From the NCBI GenBank assembly GCA_028876585.1, contig JAGWRL010000048.1, positions 1 to 7,420 on the forward strand: a stretch of 7,420 nucleotides of DNA, written 5' to 3'. The position numbers and the translations under genes were made by a program. The notes under the pieces were generated by a model. It was not told where the DNA came from. It did no database searches and was given only the letters and a program-made list of their open reading frames with translations. The stretch is from Pseudomonadota bacterium. GTDB taxonomy: Bacteria > Pseudomonadota > Alphaproteobacteria > Rhizobiales > Beijerinckiaceae. Shown here one piece after another: positions 7,273 to 7,420 of the stretch (position 1 is its first letter; each line of letters starts with the position of its first letter).

Positions 7273-7420
7273 TTGACGGAGCCAACGCGGCGCGCGCTCT
7301 ACGGGCGCGCCAAAGGCAAGAAGCTGCGCGCGCATCAGTCGGATCTGATGCGCGACCTGCTGCCGGGCGTCCGCGTCGATCTCGCGGCGCTAAAGGTCGG
7401 CCGCCTGTTTGAACCCGGCC
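7273..7420 (+). CDS. trmB: tRNA (guanine46-N7)-methyltransferase TrmB, N-terminal part only
   Basis: The first 49 codons of a gene cut by the window end. The N-terminal sequence TEPTRRALYGRAKGKKLRAH fits the alphaproteobacterial TrmB start, a basic Arg/Lys-rich segment (RxLYGRxKGKxLR) that precedes the SAM-dependent methyltransferase fold. The enzyme makes m7G at tRNA position 46 with SAM. The catalytic domain lies beyond the window. The proposed start is TTG at 7273, 4 nt after the metK stop; it has only a weak ribosome site, so coupling to metK translation is likely. A metK-trmB order is common in Hyphomicrobiales and supports the call. Confidence 0.88.
   Translation, partial: MTEPTRRALYGRAKGKKLRAHQSDLMRDLLPGVRVDLAALKVGRLFEPG

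Noticed and set aside
1..7420. Mobile element, CRISPR array, tRNA or rRNA gene, or toxin-antitoxin pair
   Set aside because: No transposase, integrase, direct-repeat array or structural RNA was seen. The lone XRE gene has no toxin partner beside it and belongs to the conserved lnt–metK regulator group.

Overview
This GC-rich window looks like the chromosome of an alphaproteobacterium, most likely of the Hyphomicrobiales (Rhizobiales). The evidence is gene order and protein character: miaB, phoH/ybeZ, ybeY, a CBS-domain CorC/TlyC protein, lnt, a small XRE regulator, metK and trmB, all on the + strand. An lnt–XRE–metK order is familiar from rhizobia. I cannot name a genus from sequence alone.

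Layout. (1) 1-3672: the 3' part of miaB, then phoH, ybeY and corC, packed with overlaps or a gap of 2 nt. This must be one translationally coupled transcript. (2) 3673-5350: a 58-nt spacer, then lnt starting at TTG, probably in the same operon. (3) 5351-5525: a 175-nt spacer, AT-rich at its 5' end, with a perfect GC hairpin and a short operator-like palindrome; it is the likely promoter region of the XRE gene at 5526-5957. (4) 5958-6062: a 105-nt leader before metK. It contains a terminator-shaped hairpin followed by six T residues and a second hairpin just upstream of the metK Shine-Dalgarno. (5) 6063-7420: metK, followed after 4 nt by the start of trmB, which the window end cuts.

How the genes work together. 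MiaB (tRNA A37 methylthiolation), PhoH and YbeY (RNA and ribosome maturation), CorC/YbeX (magnesium or ribosome-linked) and TrmB (tRNA m7G46) form an RNA-maturation group. MetK makes the S-adenosylmethionine that MiaB and TrmB consume. Lnt finishes lipoproteins in the inner membrane. The lnt–XRE pair matches the actA–phrR acid-tolerance locus described in Sinorhizobium.

This is mainly a conserved housekeeping region. I found no mobile element, CRISPR array, tRNA, rRNA, toxin-antitoxin pair, defence island or biosynthetic cluster. The points worth a second look are the two intergenic regions around the XRE gene and the use of TTG starts by three genes.
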